From Euphorbia lathyris (taxonomy: Eukaryota > Streptophyta > Magnoliopsida > Malpighiales > Euphorbiaceae), in assembly GCF_963576675.1 (NCBI RefSeq), contig NC_088915.1:7135001-7199000 (forward strand): DNA of 64,000 bases. Reading direction: 5' to 3'. Numbering within the stretch: the first letter of the stretch is position 1; each line of letters starts with the position of its first letter. The notes under the pieces were generated by a model. It saw only the letters and a list, made by a program, of their open reading frames with translations. It ran no database searches and was not told where the DNA came from. A program made the translations under genes and the position numbers. Positions 52,618-64,000 of this stretch are shown piece after piece.

Positions 52618-55600
52618 TCAGCGAAAGGCATGATTGTAATCATGGTAATGGAAGTTTTTGTAGATGAAATGAGCCAACCATTTTGAAGCTGCAAAACATG
52701 CTACTGAAACTGCAACCAATGTCATTTTTGCCACCGTCGACACCATATTTTGTGTAGCAGCAGCAACAATGCCGATAGAAACCAGAGAAATCATTTGCAG
52801 AACTATTTCAAGAGCATTCAGAGCTTTATGTGCAGCATTACAACTCCGGCAGTTCACGACATGGGACCAGTACCTGAAAGTAAAGGCGTCAAAATAGATT
52901 GTCGTGTCATAATCGTATTATATAATTTAAGAGAAGTGCAAATATATCTCCAAACATAAGAAATAGTATAATTTTATCCTCAATTTTAAATTCAGATAGT
53001 ACCGAATCAGCCTTTGACTGCTTGAAGTGCCAAAAAAAAAAAGAACACCCCAAGCTATAAAGATCTTTTTGCCCCTATCCACGCCAAAACGATTTTGTTT
53101 TGGCCCGAGCTAAGATAAAAAAAAATGCAAAATTTATTATTTGCTAGGGATGCAATTAACACCCTGCAGATGAAGATGGAGGGGTAGTAGCCCGGGACAA
53201 AACTACCCCCTTAATCATCCTATAGGGGGTGGTTTCCGATGGCAAGGGTGCGTCGGCACCTCCGTGACCCTTGCCTCCACCTTTGAACTCAATTAAGAGT
53301 CTCGTTTTATAGGTTCTATTATCTGAATTCAAAATTGTTTAATGAAATGTTGCCTGGGCCTAAAATTGCTCCAACTGGGAAACATTACGAAGAAAATTTG
53401 ACCTTATCCCTATAATCTGTATATTCTATGTCTATATTATTATGTATAATATAAAGGGAAAAGTATAAAAAAAAAAAAAACTCTGAGATTTCATCGATTT
53501 GCAAGCAGAGGAATGCGATATTTTTTCTTACAAAAAAGCACGTGTTTTACAAAGTTAGCAAAAAAAAAAAAAAAAAAAGCATTGCATGTTAACTTTGTTT
53601 GTGTGGCACAACAAAATATTGAATTTTACCGACATGGCATGTTGACTTCACGTAGCAAATATATAAGTCAAATTCCTTTGTTTGTTAACTTTGTAAAACT
53701 ACTACTATTTGCAAATAAATGAACCACAAGGTCTTGGTTTTTTTTTTTTTTTTAACTTTTCCCTAATGTAAATGCAACAAAAATCAAAATTGTATCAAGC
53801 GAATCATCTCTGTAAATCATGTTATCATGTCAGAAGTTAATATCGATACTTTGCAATTTCTAGGAGCTATAATTTCATGAAATTAAATTGAAGTAGGAGG
53901 GTTAAAATGAAAAATTGTGACAAGTACAGGGGCTGGATAGATGTGGAAGTTGTTTGTTACCTGTCCATGAGCTGTTCTCTAGGAGGAGTTGGGGGAAGAG
54001 CCCCACTATACTTGCCTCGCCAGTCAACTTGACCACCACCATACTTGTTCAACCATCTTCTAAACCCAACAACAAGTGCATCGGCTTTCGTCGGCACAAA
54101 ACAAGCCTTGTGCCAGTTGGCTAGGCCAGCTTCCATGATTTTCCGCTCCTTTAATGAATTCAAGACTCACTCAATTTGTCAATTATTCATTTTTAATTCA
54201 ATGGTTGGGGTCACCACAGGGTGTTTATTATAGTAGATTTTGAGACAATAAAATTACTAAAGTAGCATATTTTCGTCGATAAAGTCACTATGACCGTTTC
54301 CGACACTATGACCTTTTCCGACGACTTCACCTGAATGCTGATATCAACAACACCTCTTCAACATGTCATAAGCATTATTGGAGGAGTAGCAACGTGGAAA
54401 GGATAAAAGAAATTTGCTATGTGGTAGTTGCAAATAATAAGAGTATCTCCAAGAGACTCATTTCTTGGACTTTTAAGTTAAACTTTGAGTCGTTTGAGTT
54501 AAAAACCAACTCCAAGAGACTCGTAGTCACTCCTCAAATCACTAAGAGTCTCTCTTCATTCTCTATTATTGAGAAGCCTTTCTCCACTTCTAATCCCCTC
54601 CTTATTTCAGTTTTTATTAATAATTTATTGTTGATGAGTCTCTGTCCTTTCACAGTTGGTAAATATAATAATACTTAATAATTTTAATGATAAATAATAG
54701 ATAAGGAGTGAGTATGATAAGTATTGTTGGAGATGACATGTATTAGTCACTCCTTTTATTTTTAGAGAGAGGACTAAAAGTATCTTGGAAATGCTCTAAA
54801 AGAGGGATCTTTTTACACGTGGTTACTCCTCGAATAATGCTTATGAGTCATAACATGTCTTTGGCATGTTAATAAGGTATCGCCTACGTTGCACGGAAAC
54901 GGATATGGATACGGAAATGGACACAGGAAACATTATTTCTAAACCATAATATTCATAAAATAGCCTACAAACAAAAATAGACACGGACACGAAATGTATA
55001 CAGACACAGACACGAAACCTAGAAACGCTACTAACTAGAAGTATCCGTGCAACATAGGGTGTTGCAGATGTCAGCATTTTGGTGGAGTAAGTCGCTGGAT
55101 CCGTACTGAGTTTATTGACCGGAATGTACTACTTTAACGTCTTCCTTGTCTCAAAATCATTTTAGTGATAAATTTGAAAGGAACAAACATATAGAAGTTT
55201 AGAAATAGAGTCAATTTCTATATGCTGATCTTATTCAAAATGATAGTCAACTTCTATATGCTAACTAAGATTTTAACAGTTTTGATTATCTACTCAAAAT
55301 GGTTAAACGTGTAATTACCTCAACATGAAGAAGATACAAATCGGAATCCAGAATGAGGTTTTGTCCCACATGAAAGATCCATCTTGGAACTATTTTGTCG
55401 ACCCATACTCCAAAGTTTCTGGGGAAGACCCATATCAATCTACTATTTCCAGGACTCACTGGGACACAAATAAATATCAAAGCCATTCTCCGTTGCACTG
55501 CCTGCTTCTGTACCAACAAAGAATTTAGTCTTACTCGAGTATGCATCAAGCAACATATCATGTTTCCAATTAAAAATTCGTGTGTTCATCGTTTTTCAAA

Positions 55601-58600
55601 GATTGTATTAGGTAAAAAGCATCTCGAGGTCCTGATCATTCCGATTTTGGTGGATTGAGATCCTGATTTTTCATTTTAATGTATTAGATCTCCTGATCAT
55701 ATATCTACTGTCACATTAAGCCTCTCACTGACACTTCTGTTGACTCTGTAACCCACTCCTTTCAAAATAAATCATGTGATAAAGCTCCCTTTGCGCCAAG
55801 CCATCTCACGAAACTTTGTAAGTGACGAAGATTTCATAAAGTTTTGTTGGTTCCAATTTGTTGGAGATAATAATAAAAGTTATTTTTGGGCTTTAACTAT
55901 CACTTTAGGCTTTTGGTTTGTCATGGAACCAATTGAACTAAAAGTTTAAACTGATAGTTAAAGGTCCATTTCATATTAATATCTGACGGACCCCAACACA
56001 TAAATGCTCATTGGGTTTGAAGCGTGCACAACACAGGCCCATATTACAATGTCCTGCAATTAAATCAACAAACGAGGCTGCTAGACCATTTGGTCAAACT
56101 GGTTCTGATATGGAACCAATTGAACTACATGGTATCAGAGCCTAGTGACTGAGGTTCGAATTCTGACAACTCCATTTGTTGATTAAATTTCAACCCATGG
56201 TAAAGTGGGCCTACGTAGTACACGCTTCAAGCCCAAAAAGTATTCGCGTGAAAGGGTGTGTTAGAGATAATAATAACAAAACTATTCTTGAGCCTTAACT
56301 ATTAACTTCTACTTTTAGTTCAATTGGTTTTATGACACAATTTAAGGTGTTTATGAAGGATTCAAAGTTCTTTCTTTTTTTCTTCAATTACTCCAACAAA
56401 ATGGAAATGTGGTTTTGATTTTCCATTTCATCACAATGGATAAGGTAGAATTTAGTCATATGGTTATTGGAGGGAGAGCGGATTTAGCCTCCAGGTAGAG
56501 AACAGTGCAATATTAAGCCTAATAGACGAATTTTTTTTTTATTTTTTATTTCATGTGTAATTTCATGTCTTGACCATCGTCCAACCTCCACCATTCTGCA
56601 ACTCAATAAGACTTAAGCTGCACATTTTCGGTTAATGAAAGAAACCCATTTTTCATCAATTAGGCTTGAAATTGTACACTCGTAAACTTTAAGCTTAAAA
56701 TTGTAATATTTTCTATGGAAGCTAAATGTACTCTCCCAATAACCATAGGGCTGACTTTGTACCTTATCCCCAATTATTAAACATTTAGGGATTTCTCGAA
56801 TGTGCAAGGACTCAATCCAATAAAATCGGAAAGATCAGACGGCTCAAGATGCTTTTTTACCGTTGTATTATAATGAAAAACATAATAAATGCTAACCTTT
56901 TTAGTTTCAGTAGAAGACACAGCTCCATTACCTTGATCCACCACTGGATCAGTATAAGCATAAAATATACATGGTGCTATGAATTTACTGGTACCCCATT
57001 CCTGGCTTCCAATATAACCATTTACATCTAGTTTCTTGACACTCATTTCAACTGGTCTGCCTCCTTCTCTATCAGCTTTCTCTGAAAAGATTTAATGCTT
57101 AAGAATTAGTACTTTTAAGTGCAAAATTGAAGTTCGGGTGCGTACCAAAGTGTGAAACATGTTTAAATTCAGGTATCATAGATGTAACTTGTTCACCCAA
57201 AAAAGTCTAGACTCACCTTTCGGTTTCCTGGTTCGCATTATTCCATAATGTGCATAAGGGACATGAGCAGGATCCATAAGGTTTTCAACCAAGATATCAT
57301 ACCTGAAAATGCAAATATAATTTAGAGAAGCTTAATACATCTACAACCCTAAACTTAGCCCATAAAAATGATTACAAGTGTCTCATTAGCCTCTGAACTC
57401 GTCTAAAGTGATCTATTGGCCACCTAAAGTGACCTATTGCCTCCCTAAACTTGCTTATAATGATCTATTGGCCGCTAAATTTGCTTAAAGTGATATACAT
57501 TTCAATTTTTCGGAATCCCCTCATACATTGCCGCATGGACTTAGAGAGTTGATCATATCATTTTAAATAAGTTCAATAAGTTCAGAAGGTTCACGAGACA
57601 CTTTGTAATAAGCCTTTAGAGAACCGCAGAAAAATCGAGTTGTTAATTAGCTTACCACAAGGAGGAACCACATTCTCCTAGTTAATTTTTGGACACACAA
57701 TGACAAGAGAGAAGGAATAAATAAGTTTCGGGCTTCTATTCTAAGCAGTAAATATTTATAGTCTAAGAGAAAAGTCGGAAAAAAATACACTTATGGTCTT
57801 TCAACTTTAGTGTTACTAACATGATTGCATCGTAACTTCAAAACCGGATATAAAAATTCCTAAACTTTGACATATATTAAGATAAAAGTCTAAATGACCA
57901 TTGACTATTATAAATACCAGTTAACCATATGAAATGTGGTAAAACACACTCCTTGAGGGGCATCATATTAGTAACCTCAAAGTTGAGGAGCTATCATGTT
58001 AGTAAAGGAGCATGATTTACCGACATTTTATGTGTTCAATCGGTATTTCATTGGTCAACAGTCATTTGGACTCTTATGTTAATATAGGTAAAAAATACGA
58101 GGACTTTTATATCCAATTTTAAAGTTTAGGGTGATTACGTTAGTACCACCAAAATCAAGGGTCGTGGGTGTATTTTACCCGAGAAAAGTCGGTTAATGAT
58201 ATATCCCCTAGAATCTCGGGAGAAATACAAATCAGCTAAATTGTATTGCCATACTAGGAAAAACAACATGAATGAAGTATGAGCTAAAAATGTGCTTAAT
58301 ACATCTCTAGCCTCCGTATTTGTCAAGAAAAGTCAACTGTCCCTTAGATTTTGGAAACGTCCTATTTACCCTCTAAACTCACTTAAAGTGACGTCTTGAC
58401 TCCCTGAAAGTAACTTACCGCCCCTGAACTTGCTTACAATGATCTATTGTCTCTGAACTTGCTTAAAGTGACCTATTAACTCCCTGAAAGTAACCTATCC
58501 CCTATGGATTTGCTTACAATGATCTATTGGCCCCCTAAACTTGTTTAAAGTGTACGCACTCCAACTTGTTCAAAATCTCTCGTTGCTCTGGCACGTTGAA

Positions 58601-58925
58601 TTAAGAGGGTCAATATGTCACTTTAAGCAAGTTGATAGGTAAAAAGGACGTTTCCAAAGTATAGGAGAATAGACTAGAGATGTATTTGGCCCTGAAAATG
58701 AGATTCATAGTTTGTCAAGATAATATCTTTTACATACCCATAAGGAATATCTCGATTTCCCATTGACTTGGTAAATGATGGATCATCCAATTCTGGGATG
58801 TACGGAGGCTTTTTCTTCATAACAATATCTTTGTACTGAGGGTCAGTGTTAGGCCAAAACCACACAATATCATGATGTAGTGTACTTGGATAAACTGCTA
58901 CACATGCTTTATTGAACGTATGGAC
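52618..58925 (-). CDS. PTC52: PTC52-type Rieske oxygenase, six 3' exons (5' part not in view)
   Basis: Exons 58925-58738, 57302-57217, 57081-56897, 55507-55319, 54148-53961 and 52873-52618. All introns are GT-AG with consistent phase, giving 363 residues plus stop. Conserved text includes [53 protein letters not shown] (the Asn-Asp-His-His mononuclear iron site of the PAO/TIC55/PTC52 group), [39 protein letters not shown], then CX2C (NCRSCNAAH) and two C-terminal membrane helices. PTC52 is a chloroplast inner-envelope oxygenase linked to protochlorophyllide and to import of PORA in Arabidopsis and barley. The transit peptide and Rieske [2Fe-2S] exon are not found in 58926-64000, so they lie beyond the window or are lost. 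Introns are full of MITEs and TRIMs. No internal stop was seen. Confidence 0.92.
54432..54795. mobile_element. MITE in a PTC52 intron or flank (GAGTATCTCCAAG ends)
   Basis: GAGTATCTCCAAGAGACTC at the left is mirrored by AAAAGTATCTTGGAAATGCTC at the right. It sits in the intron between the exons at 54148 and 55319. Confidence 0.5.
54883..55058. mobile_element. CTATGTTGCACGGA-family element, copy B (short)
   Basis: CCTACGTTGCACGGA at the left and TCCGTGCAACATAGG at the right, with tandem GACACGGACACGA-type words inside. In a PTC52 intron. Confidence 0.65.
55859..56340. mobile_element. TRIM family 2, inverted composite in a PTC52 intron
   Basis: LTR-like TGTTRGAGATAATAATAA starts at 55859 and 56260. 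PBS-like TGGTATCAGAGCC is at about 56130 on the + strand. Between them, 55917-56080 reads as the same LTR and internal sequence on the - strand (reverse complement of TTTAGTTCAATTGGTTCCATG and of GGCCTGTGTTGTGCACGCTTC). Two TRIM copies therefore lie in opposite directions. The related copy at 59899-60100 confirms the family. Confidence 0.65.
57330..57614. mobile_element. GTGATCTATTGGCC-type foldback, copy 1, in a PTC52 intron
   Basis: Perfect 9-bp duplication TTTAGAGAA (57321-57329, 57615-57623). Ends GCTTAATACATC and its decayed mirror GTAATAAGCC. The interior holds tandem about 30-bp units with CTAAACTTGCTT and AAAGTGATCTATTGGCC. Related copies at 58293 and 59050. Confidence 0.75.
57777..58180. 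mobile_element. GGG...CCC foldback in a PTC52 intron
   Basis: The left arm AAAATACACTTATGGTCTTTC pairs with GTGGGTGTATTTTACCC at the right, with TCTAAATGACCATTGAC mirrored inside. Flanking GAGAAAAGTC is repeated on both sides (57767-57776, 58181-58190), a 9-10 bp duplication. Confidence 0.75.
58293..58691. mobile_element. GTGATCTATTGGCC-type foldback, copy 2, in a PTC52 intron
   Basis: Left TGCTTAATACATCTCTAGCC pairs with GACTAGAGATGTATTTGGCC. Flanks CTAAAAATG and CTGAAAATG agree at eight of nine positions. It lies about 45 bases inside the splice donor of the 58738-58925 exon. Confidence 0.72.
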
Positions 58926-59049
58926 CTGCATTATTTCAGTAAAAAATAAAAATCCAGTTAACATACAACAGTAACATTAAGCTTCACATATATATTAAGA
59001 AGCTTTCAATTTCATTAATTAGCAAACATTCAATATAAATACTAAATTT

Positions 59050-59355
59050 AGAAATAGCAATAGAACATAGCCCCTAAACTTGTCAAGAGAAGTCTCCAAC
59101 TTTGAAAACGACCGAGTAGTCCCTCAAAGTTGCCTAAAGTGACACACATAACTAACCCCCAAAATCTTAGAGCAAGTGGAGATTTGAACAAGTTGAAATA
59201 CGTATCCTTTAAAAGTTCAGAATTCAATAGGTCACTTTAAGTAAGTTTAGGATTCAATAGATTACTTTAAGTAAGTTTAGGGGGACCAATAGATCAGTTT
59301 AAGTAAGTTTAAGGATATAATTGATGGTTTTCAAAGTTTAGGCACAATCTGATTT
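59050..59355. mobile_element. GTGATCTATTGGCC-type foldback, copy 3
   Basis: Shares CCCCTAAACTTGTCAAG and the 30-bp unit GATTCAATAGATTACTTTAAG, here three tandem copies (59225-59315). Ends are less clear than in copies 1 and 2. Confidence 0.55.
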
Positions 59356-59512
59356 TATGGCCAACTTGGAGGGAGAGTGTATGTATTGTGCTGTACATAT
59401 ATGATTGCCAAGAAGGCTAAAAATTTAGATTGAAGAGGTATGGATTCCGTATGGTAAAGATCGCACATTGCTTGTGCTTAATATCAAAGAACCAATTTAA
59501 CTAAAAGCTTAA

Positions 59513-59887
59513 GGCTCTGTTTGGTAAAGAGCTTTCTAAGGTAAAATTACAGGTTTGAGACTTTAGAGGATTTGACTAGTCAAATCTCTAATAGTGGTGT
59601 TTGGTGAAGATAAGTTTGAAAGAGCTTATTGGGTCCAAAAAGCTAATTTTGAAAAGACTAGTTTTAGAAGTTTTTTCAATTAGTTTATTGCTCTATGTCT
59701 TTTGAACGACATTTTTACCCCCTAATTATACCATTTAACCCCAAATAAAGGTAATCAGCTAAGTTTTACCTAACAAGTTTAACAATCAGCTAAGTTTTAC
59801 TAAACAAGTTTACATAATCAGCTAGTCAAATCAGCTAACCAAAAAGGCAATCAGTTAACTGCTAACGTCTATTTGCCAAATAGGGCC
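59513..59887. mobile_element. Harbinger-like MITE (GGCTCTGTTTGG ends)
   Basis: GGCTCTGTTTGGTAAA at the left and TTTGCCAAATAGGGCC at the right with 3-bp duplication TAA (59510-59512, 59888-59890). Confidence 0.75.
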
Positions 59888-59898
59888 TAAGTTTTTAG

Positions 59899-60100
59899 TT
59901 CAATTAGTTCCATTATTCCATAACATGGTATCAGAGCCTCTTTAACCAAGTGATCAGGGGTTAGATTTTTGGCAACCCCATTTGTTGATTTGTTAATTTG
60001 TTAATTTAATTTCAGAAGATGGTCATATGGACCTGTGTTGTGCATGCTTCAAGACCAGTGGCTATTCACATACAGGGTGTGTCAAGATATTAATATGAAT
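59899..60100 (+). mobile_element. TRIM family 2 fragment
   Basis: LTR end TTTAGTTCAATTAGTTCC, then ACATGGTATCAGAGCC (PBS for initiator-Met tRNA, about 59933), then the short internal segment with CCCCATTTGTTGATT and GGACCTGTGTTGTGCATGCTTC. It matches the copy at 55859-56340. Confidence 0.6.
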
Positions 60101-60234
60101 TGGCAATACCACACCTTATCCTAATGGTACACTTTTCTTTGTTCGTACCCCTGCTTTTTCCTCGGTTTCCGGTTCTCTTGTTATAGCCTAAGTTCCCCAC
60201 GGTCTTGAACTATTATTTTAAGCTTTTAGTTCAA

Positions 60235-60487
60235 GTGGTTGCATGACACTTGACAAGGGAGTTAAAGGGCTCCTTATATATGTGAGGTAAGGTACCTTTT
60301 GAGGTGAGTTAGGCCTTTATTTATATGGTATTAGAGCCATGGTTCATTGTTGGGTCACCGCTAATATTAACTTTACGCTCTAAATGAATTGAGCTTGAGG
60401 AGAAAGTGTTAAATATCTCATATTTCTTAACAAGGTAGCTAAATGGCTCCTTATATGCGTGAGGCAATCCTCGCCCTTAGCCGTTTG
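60235..60487 (+). mobile_element. TRIM family 3 fragment
   Basis: AAGGGCTCCTTATATATGTGAGG (60267) and ATGGCTCCTTATATGCGTGAGG (60442) are two LTR copies separated by TGGTATTAGAGCCATGG (PBS-like, about 60329) and a short internal segment ending GAGGAGAAAG. Confidence 0.5.
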
Positions 60488-61190
<703 letters not shown>

Positions 61191-61653
61191 CCGAAAACCA
61201 GTACGATACGTTTCCGGACGCGTTTTCATAAATATTATAAATAGGAAACACGTTTGTGGTGTAGGAAACCGTTTACGTCGGCAAACACAATCAAATTCCA
61301 ATCCCGACTATGAGTCTAGCTAATTGAAAACTTCCTCTTTAGATAAAACTTATTAATTGATGACAATTTCTATTCCACGATTTCTAACTATTCCTATTTT
61401 CTGCTCATTGTTGTAATCGTATGTAGCATATAAATACCAATTTTTTTCTTACTATACTTTTAATATTTACATGTCCCTATATTTTTAATAATTAAACATC
61501 TTTGTTTCCTATGTTTTTCAGAGATAACGGCCGGTGTTCATTTTCGGTATCCGTATCCGCTTCCGTTTCCATGTAACATAGCTTATTAATCACTAGAATT
61601 AAAGTAATCTACTGGCACATTGAACTTAGTTACGATGATCTATTAGCTACCAG

Positions 61654-62639
61654 CTATGAAGCACGAAAAAGTGAACTTACAGGCGTTTCATGTTTCCGTG
61701 GCCATAAACAGGTGCGATACGTTTGAGAGCTGTTTCCGTAATATTGGAAGCTTGGATACACGATTTCGTCTGGGAAACGCGTTTCCGAGACAAGAAAGGG
61801 ACTGCAGTTCCGTCTCAAAGACAAAAACATAGAGAAACAAAGAGCAGTTCTAGATAGACGAAAGGATGCGATGCGACTCTTAATAGGAACCGAACTGACT
61901 CTCAAAACTTCTCAATCTCTATAAATATGTTGTAATCTCCAGTAACCCCCTCCACGAATCACAAACTAAAAGCTCTTTCTCTTTTCTAATCTATTTCTCT
62001 GAAATTTAACCGAACTGACTCTCAAACTTCTCGATCTCTATAAATATGTTGTAATCTACAGTAATCTCCTTCACGAATCACAAACTAAAATCTCTTTTTC
62101 TCTTATATTCTCTTTCTCTCAAATTGAGAGTGTTTTGCAAACTCAAACCTTTCTCTGTGTTAATTGTTCATTAGAGATAAATAATTACTTCTAATTTCTT
62201 TATCTATTTTGCAAATTCAAAGAATAAGGCCCTGTTCTTTGTTACTTAATTTCAGTATCAATCAGTTCAGTAGCATTCAGTTCAGTAATTTCTCGTTACT
62301 TATTATAATTATTATTATTATTTTTATTATTATTATCAGAACCATTATTATTTTTATAAGTTTTTTATTTTAATTATTGCTATTTATAAAGGATTATATT
62401 ATTATTTTAGTTTCAGTAGAATTCAGTTCAGTAGCATTCAGTTTTTTTCACTAAAAAAAGAACAGAGCCTAAGAGTTTTTTAAATTTCTTTTATAGGTAT
62501 TTATTTAGTTACATTACAAAAATTCAAATATAAAATTTATTTTTAATATTTACATGTTTATGTATCCTATGTTTTATAGAAATGACGTTTCCTATATCCG
62601 CATCCTTGTAGGAAACGTATCTGTGTCCGGGCAACATAG
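61654..62639. mobile_element. CTATGTTGC-family TIR element, copy D, with promoter-like cargo
   Basis: Left CTATGAAGCACGAAAAAGTG, right (reversed) CTATGTTGCCCGGACACAG. Contains GATGCGATGCGACTCTTAAT (61865), then two units of AACCGAACTGACTCTCAAA, CTCTATAAATATGTTGTAATC and TCACAAACTAAAA, each with a TATA-like CTATAAATATG (61919-61929, 62039-62049). Copy A carries a degraded version. Flanks GCTACCAG and ACTACCGG are similar, compatible with an old 8-bp duplication. A Harbinger-like MITE is nested at 62228. Confidence 0.65.
62228..62469. mobile_element. Harbinger-like MITE (GGCCCTGTTCTTT ends)
   Basis: GGCCCTGTTCTTT and AAAGAACAGAGCC are inverted ends, with duplication TAA on both sides (62225-62227, 62470-62472). 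The interior has CAGTTCAGTAGCATTCAG twice and a TTA/ATT-rich centre. Confidence 0.8.
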
Positions 62640-62691
62640 ACTACCGGAACTTAATTAAAGTGATACGCATTTCAACCAGTCCAAATCTTCA

Positions 62692-62812
62692 CCTATGTTG
62701 CACGGAACAGAAACGGAAAAGCATTATTTCTAAAACAAAATATAGCTGGGAAACGGATTGGAAAAGGACATGAAAGCCGGAAACCTAATGAAGAAGAGTT
62801 TCCGTGCAACCT
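62692..62812. mobile_element. CTATGTTGCACGGA-family element, copy E (short)
   Basis: CCTATGTTGCACGGA at the left and TTTCCGTGCAACCTAT at the right. ATCTTCAC occurs on both sides (about 62685-62692 and 62814-62821), an 8-bp duplication. Confidence 0.7.
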
Positions 62813-62907
62813 ATATCTTCACTTTGCTCTGCCAGTTAGGATTTATATCTTCACTTTGCTCTGCCAGTTAGGATTTATATCTTCACTTTGCTCTGGCAGT
62901 TAGGACT
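62813..62907. repeat. 32-bp minisatellite, three copies
   Basis: ATATCTTCACTTTGCTCTGC plus CAGTTAGGATTT is repeated three times head to tail, the third with one change (CTGGCAG). It starts at the target duplication of copy E. Confidence 0.9.
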
Positions 62908-63019
62908 AATACGTAATTCAGAGTCTAATAAGATATTTCCAAAATTTAGCCTATTTACAATGCTATTTACATGTTATCAGAGCAAGAAAGAACCAAAACG
63001 TATTCAGTGCATGAATATA

Positions 63020-63420
63020 GCGGTTAAATGCACCATTCTTCATTCACTTACATGGTTATTTTAGAATGGTCACTCAACTTTAATTTGTCTCAATAAAATC
63101 ATTCAACTTTGAGTTTTGTCTCAATTAGGTCACTACGACGATTTCAGTGATTAAAAAACATCGTAATGATGACATAAGTGATGCGTCAATGTGAGACAAC
63201 TAATATTTCTAACCGAAATGACACATGCCATCCACATATGTGCCACCTGGCTATCAGAACTAAAATTTAGCTTAGTTTTTTTTTTTCAAAAAAAATAATC
63301 GACAGAGTGACCTAATTGAGACAAAACTTAAAGTTTGGATGATTTTATTGAGACAAATTGAAGTTGAGTGACCATTTTGAAACAACATGTAAGTTCAGTG
63401 ACCAATGATGCATTTAACCC
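63020..63420. mobile_element. GGG...CCC-type foldback element
   Basis: GCGGTTAAATGCACCATTC pairs with GATGCATTTAACCC, and GGTCACTCAACTT with AAGTTGAGTGACC. Perfect 9-bp duplication ATGAATATA (63011-63019, 63421-63429). Confidence 0.85.
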
Positions 63421-63429
63421 ATGAATATA

Positions 63430-63926
63430 GGGTAAATTACACCAATGGTACCTGCACTTTACCTTATTTACACTTTGGTACCTAGATTACATTTTGTCCC
63501 AAAAATATACCTGAAGTAATGATGACCGGACAATTTAGTATATTTTACCGGTCAATAAGAGTTTCATGAGTTAGTTACACCGATGGTACCTGAACTTTAC
63601 CATAATTCACACTTTGGTACCTATATTTTATTTTATCCTAAAAACATAACTCAAGTAAAGGTGACTGAAAAATTTAGTTTATTTGATTGGTTAGTGACCG
63701 GGTAATGTGATTCACCATACACTCAATTAACATAAAATTACAATACTTTATGTTAATTGAATGTATGATGGATATCAATTTTTAATTTAAAATAGTCAAA
63801 CTCGTGTTGAACGATCACTGATCAAAATTTTGAGCCATCTTTATTTGAGGTGTATTTTTTAGACAAAATGAAATCTAGGTACCAAAATGTGAATTAAGAT
63901 AAAGTTCAGGTACCATCAGTGTAATT
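63430..63926. mobile_element. GGGTAAATTACACC foldback element
   Basis: Begins directly after the duplication of the previous element: GGGTAAATTACACCAATGGT, with CACTTTGGTACCTAGATT mirrored by AATCTAGGTACCAAAATGTG. An internal tandem repeat of the left arm lies at 63571-63620. The right terminal CCC is missing. Confidence 0.6.
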
Positions 63927-64000
63927 TAAAAATCAAACTCGCACTGAACCGCCATGTAACAGTAAAATATACTAAATTGTCCAGTGTGAACTATGACAAG

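Noticed and set aside
56130..56165. Possible tRNA gene at TGGTATCAGAGCC ... GGTTCGAATTC
   Set aside because: The first part is a retrotransposon PBS, complementary to tRNA rather than a tRNA gene, and no cloverleaf can be drawn by eye.
52618..58925. Pheophorbide a oxygenase (PAO/ACD1) or TIC55 instead of PTC52
   Set aside because: The whole family shares the iron site and C-terminal CX2C, but blocks such as the [12 protein letters not shown] region and [17 protein letters not shown] match PTC52 better by memory. Full alignment would settle it.

Overview
This is nuclear DNA from a flowering plant, most likely a eudicot; I cannot name the species. Supporting signs are GT-AG introns in AT-rich non-coding DNA, Tat-lineage Ty3/Gypsy elements with dual RNase H, many foldback MITEs, TRIM elements primed at TGGTATCAGAGC, and two host genes with close plant relatives. 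Transposable elements dominate.

Layout. 1-2165: decayed Ty1/Copia fragment and a palindromic block. 3243-14426: complete Ty3/Gypsy element on the + strand (element 1), with 301-bp LTRs, target duplication ATTAA and about 5% LTR divergence, sitting inside an older TIR element. 14556-27530: no host gene; TIR elements, a third degenerate Gypsy 5' end, SINE-like and LINE fragments and foldbacks. 27650-31861: an IQ-motif calmodulin-binding gene (IQM1-like), + strand, seven coding exons plus a 5' UTR exon, complete (611 aa). 32200-33655: concatenated TRIM array of four LTRs and three internal segments with a Tourist-like MITE inside. 34200-37612: foldback MITEs, an RTE LINE tail and a TAA microsatellite. 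38248-49553: a second complete Gypsy element on the - strand (element 2), with 263-bp LTRs differing at 2 sites and target duplication TTTAT on the + strand, again inside a TIR element. 50138-52609: MITEs. 52618-58925: the six 3' exons of a PTC52-type Rieske oxygenase gene on the - strand. 58926-64000: probably still upstream intron of that gene, with TRIMs, MITEs and a plastid-derived segment carrying an intact petG reading frame.

How parts relate. The two Gypsy elements share one plan: LTR, PBS two bases inside it, gag-pro-RT-dual RNase H-integrase, a block of 118-121 bp tandem repeats, then two genes on the opposite strand, each with its own TATA box, then polypurine tract and LTR. Sense gag-pol is broken by stops and frameshifts in both copies; the antisense genes are much better preserved. 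The second antisense protein ends in a CX2HX4HX4C knuckle of the same spacing as the Gag knuckle. LTRs begin TG but end TA instead of CA.

Two foldback or TIR groups recur: GGG...CCC elements with 9-10 bp target duplications, and a CTATGTTGCACGGA family whose copies carry a promoter-like fragment or surround the plastid petG segment. The most unusual signals are the conserved antisense promoters and knuckle protein of the Gypsy pair, and the petG-containing element next to a chloroplast-envelope oxygenase gene.
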